NCBI GenBank assembly: GCA_963785755.1
Contig: CAWAXG010000002.1
Location: forward strand, 886,405 to 950,404
Length of the DNA: 64,000 bases
Reading direction: 5' to 3'
Origin: JACCXG01 sp963785755
GTDB taxonomy: Bacteria > Acidobacteriota > Vicinamibacteria > Vicinamibacterales > 2-12-FULL-66-21
Made by a program: the position numbers and the translations under genes. The notes beneath the pieces are model-generated. The model made no database searches and was not told the DNA's origin. It saw only the letters and a program-made list of their open reading frames with translations. Positions 62,542 through 64,000 of the stretch are shown here, in pieces (positions within the stretch are counted from its first letter, which is position 1; every line of letters starts with the position of its first letter).

Positions 62542-62870
62542 GAGGCTTGCCCCTTCGGGTTGATTTCGAAAGACGGTTCGAAGCGCTGGCGCACGGCGAG
62601 AGATGATAGCGTCCCTTTGGTGCGAAGGCGCCACAGCCAATACAAGGTCAGCAGACCCGTAACCACCGAGATCCCCGAGCCGTTCAGGGTCGCCACGACC
62701 GCGCCGGTGAGCGCCAAGGTGACCATCGCGCAGACGAACAGCATCCCGCTCTTGCGGTGCAGCGTGGCCCCCTTCTTCGCAGCGATCGCGGCGTACCCGA
62801 ATACGAGCGCCAATCCGCCCGCGAGGATGTGCAGCGGCAGGGTCGCGTGGATGATTCCGTCCGTGTGCAT
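62538..62870 (-). CDS. small membrane protein (DUF2306-like)
   Basis: A 110-residue protein with four short membrane helices: HILAGGLALVFGYAAIAA, SGMLFVCAMVTLALTGAVVA, GISVVTGLLTLYWLWRL and the first stretch ATLPLHI. The HRKSGM sequence between helices is seen in DUF2306-type membrane proteins. ATG 62870 is chosen; its stop overlaps the start of the PQQ-propeller gene (ATGA) and it begins 5 bp after the ADOP permease stop, so the three genes form one transcript. Confidence 0.7.
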   Translation of the reverse strand: MHTDGIIHATLPLHILAGGLALVFGYAAIAAKKGATLHRKSGMLFVCAMVTLALTGAVVATLNGSGISVVTGLLTLYWLWRLRTKGTLSSLAVRQRFEPSFEINPKGQAS

Positions 62871-62875
62871 CGCGT

Positions 62876-64000
62876 CTACTCCGACCTGAGCGCCTGCAAG
62901 ACGTCCACGCGTGATGCCCGTGCCGCCGGCATCAGCGACGCGATGATGGCGGCGGCGGTGAGGACCGTGGCAGCCCCGACGACCGGCAGCGCGCCAGGCA
63001 TCCGCATGTTCTCCAGATAGCTCGCGGCGATGCCCGCGAATGCGTAGCCACACGCGACCCCCGCGGCGATCCCGACGGCCACGATCAGAGCGCCCTCCAG
63101 CAGAACGCGCATCAACAGGTGACGCGGCGTCGAGCCGATCGCCAGCCGCACCCCGAACTCCCGCGTGCGCGCGCTCACCGAGAACGCCAGCACGCCCGCG
63201 ACGCCGACGACGGCGATCAGCAGCGCGATCCCGGCGAATCCGGACAGCACGAACGCATTCAGCCGTTCAGGCGCGAGCACTGCCGTACGCACGTCCTCGA
63301 GCGTCGCCGCGCGCTCCACCGGCTGGTTCGCTGCAATCTCGCGAACGATTCGAGTCACCGACGGCACCAGCGCGTACGCATCCCCGTCCGTGTGCACGAA
63401 CAGACGGCCGGCGACGCGCAACTGCTGGACGGGGTGATAAATGGTCAGCGTTGGCCCCGGCACGACGTTCTCATCGTCCACGTCCGCGACGACGCCGACG
63501 ATGCGGCGGGGCAGCGGCTTTCCCCAGAGCGAATCGGTCCACCACACTTTGCGGTTCACGGCGTTGCCGTCGGGAAAGATCCGTTGCGCGAGGGTTTCGC
63601 TCACAATCGCGACGGGCTCGCTGCCCACGTGGTCGCCGTCGTTGAAGTCGCGTCCGGCGCGCAGCGGAACGCCGAGCACCTCGAAGAAGCGCGGCGAGAC
63701 GATGCGGAATCGCGCGTGCGGATTCTCTTCGCCGTCCGCCGGTCTGAAACCGTCGGCGGTGAACTGGAAGAGCGGAAACAGCCCGGCGTCGCGCCAGGGG
63801 ACGAAGGTGCCGAGCGCGACACTTCGAACGCCCGGCAATTCGGCAGTGCGACGGGCCATTTCCTGATAGGAGTCCAGTTCCCGGGAGTTCATCACCCCAA
63901 CCGACGACGTTGGAAGGTCGAAGGCGAGGACATGCTCTCGTGTTGAACCCGGTGTGCGTGTGCTGCAGCGCGATGAGCGCGGCCACCAGCGTGCCAGCGG
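62876..64000 (-). pseudogene. ADOP-type permease, 3' part, one frameshift
   Basis: C-terminal portion of a third ADOP permease; the gene starts outside the window. Near 63940 the frame changes: the incoming frame ends ALIALQHTHTGFNT and dropping one A continues EHVLAFDLPTSSVGVMNSRE. The rest shows ARTAELPGVRSVALGTFVPW-type periplasmic MacB_PCD sequence (FRIVSPRFFEVLGVPLRAGR, SEPVAIVSETLAQRIFPDGN), then the last FtsX bundle ALLIAVVGVAGVLAFSVSAR, TREFGVRLAIGSTPRHLLMR, VAVGIAAGVACGYAFAGIAA and PAARASRVDVLQALRS at the end. Leads the small membrane protein and PQQ-propeller genes in one apparent operon. Confidence 0.85.

Noticed and set aside
1..64000. tRNA, rRNA, CRISPR array, prophage or insertion sequence
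   Set aside because: No T-loop-like GGTTCRA motifs in clover-leaf context, no rRNA sequence, no regularly spaced repeats with unique spacers, and no transposase or phage gene were found.

Overview
The window is high-GC DNA that looks like an environmental Acidobacteriota genome, most likely Vicinamibacteria-like. This rests on gene families rather than on any marker gene: two partial and one complete ADOP (orphan MacB/FtsX-like) permease, a PadR regulator beside one of them, TIGR03436-type VWFA-related proteins, OmpR-type winged-helix regulators fused to TPR repeats, an ECF42-type sigma factor with DGPF/YCII genes, DUF1080 and PD40/WD40-like propeller proteins. No rRNA, tRNA, CRISPR array, prophage or insertion-sequence transposase was seen. 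The DNA is dense in exported proteins, regulators and small detoxification-type enzymes.

Layout. 0-5.3 kb: truncated ADOP permease with its PadR regulator, then a YCII-YCII-ECF42-LamG cluster. 5.3-10 kb: DinB-like protein, mutM, AraC regulator, two NTF2-like proteins, a frameshifted secreted protein. 10.4-16 kb: an exported three-domain RidA next to a Tat-exported SelA-like PLP enzyme, an exported hydrolase, a class Ib-like aspartate aminotransferase. 16-23 kb: two overlapping VWFA genes, a hydrolase, another YCII gene divergent from a wHTH-TPR regulator, a STAS protein. 23-31 kb: DUF5990, a HipA-like kinase overlapping a DUF3037 gene, a metX / metY / CoA-binding-protein methionine cluster, osmC between inverted repeats, a flavin monooxygenase. 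31-41 kb: DUF1080, broken DUF418, a FecR-OmpA-CHASE2/HD-GYP operon, sulfatase, TPR protein, SH3/beta-barrel protein, cupin, VOC protein. 41.5-51.2 kb: a 1024-residue cNMP-binding/histidine kinase/receiver/thioredoxin-reductase-like fusion, VOC and GNAT proteins, a full ADOP permease, DUF1835-like protein, an HTH-GAF protein. 51.9-64 kb: exported hydrolase, zinc-ribbon protein, two gene remnants joined head to head, a broken two-component system, a broken PD40 protein, a coiled-coil protein, a broken PQQ-propeller membrane protein and the 3' half of a third ADOP permease.

Two features cut across the window. First, at least five dispersed intergenic repeat families are present; one 24-26 bp element sits at or over stop codons and has become the C-terminal codons of several genes. 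Second, about sixteen single-base frame breaks interrupt otherwise recognisable genes, eight of them in 55.1-60.0 kb. They could be sequencing/assembly indels or real decay, so broken genes are annotated over their full reconstructed span.

The most interesting genes are the redox/histidine-kinase fusion whose reductase part has lost the CxxC pair, and the exported PLP-enzyme/triple-RidA pair, which suggests enamine or imine chemistry outside the cytoplasm. All functional statements are from reading translated sequence by eye; no database search was run.
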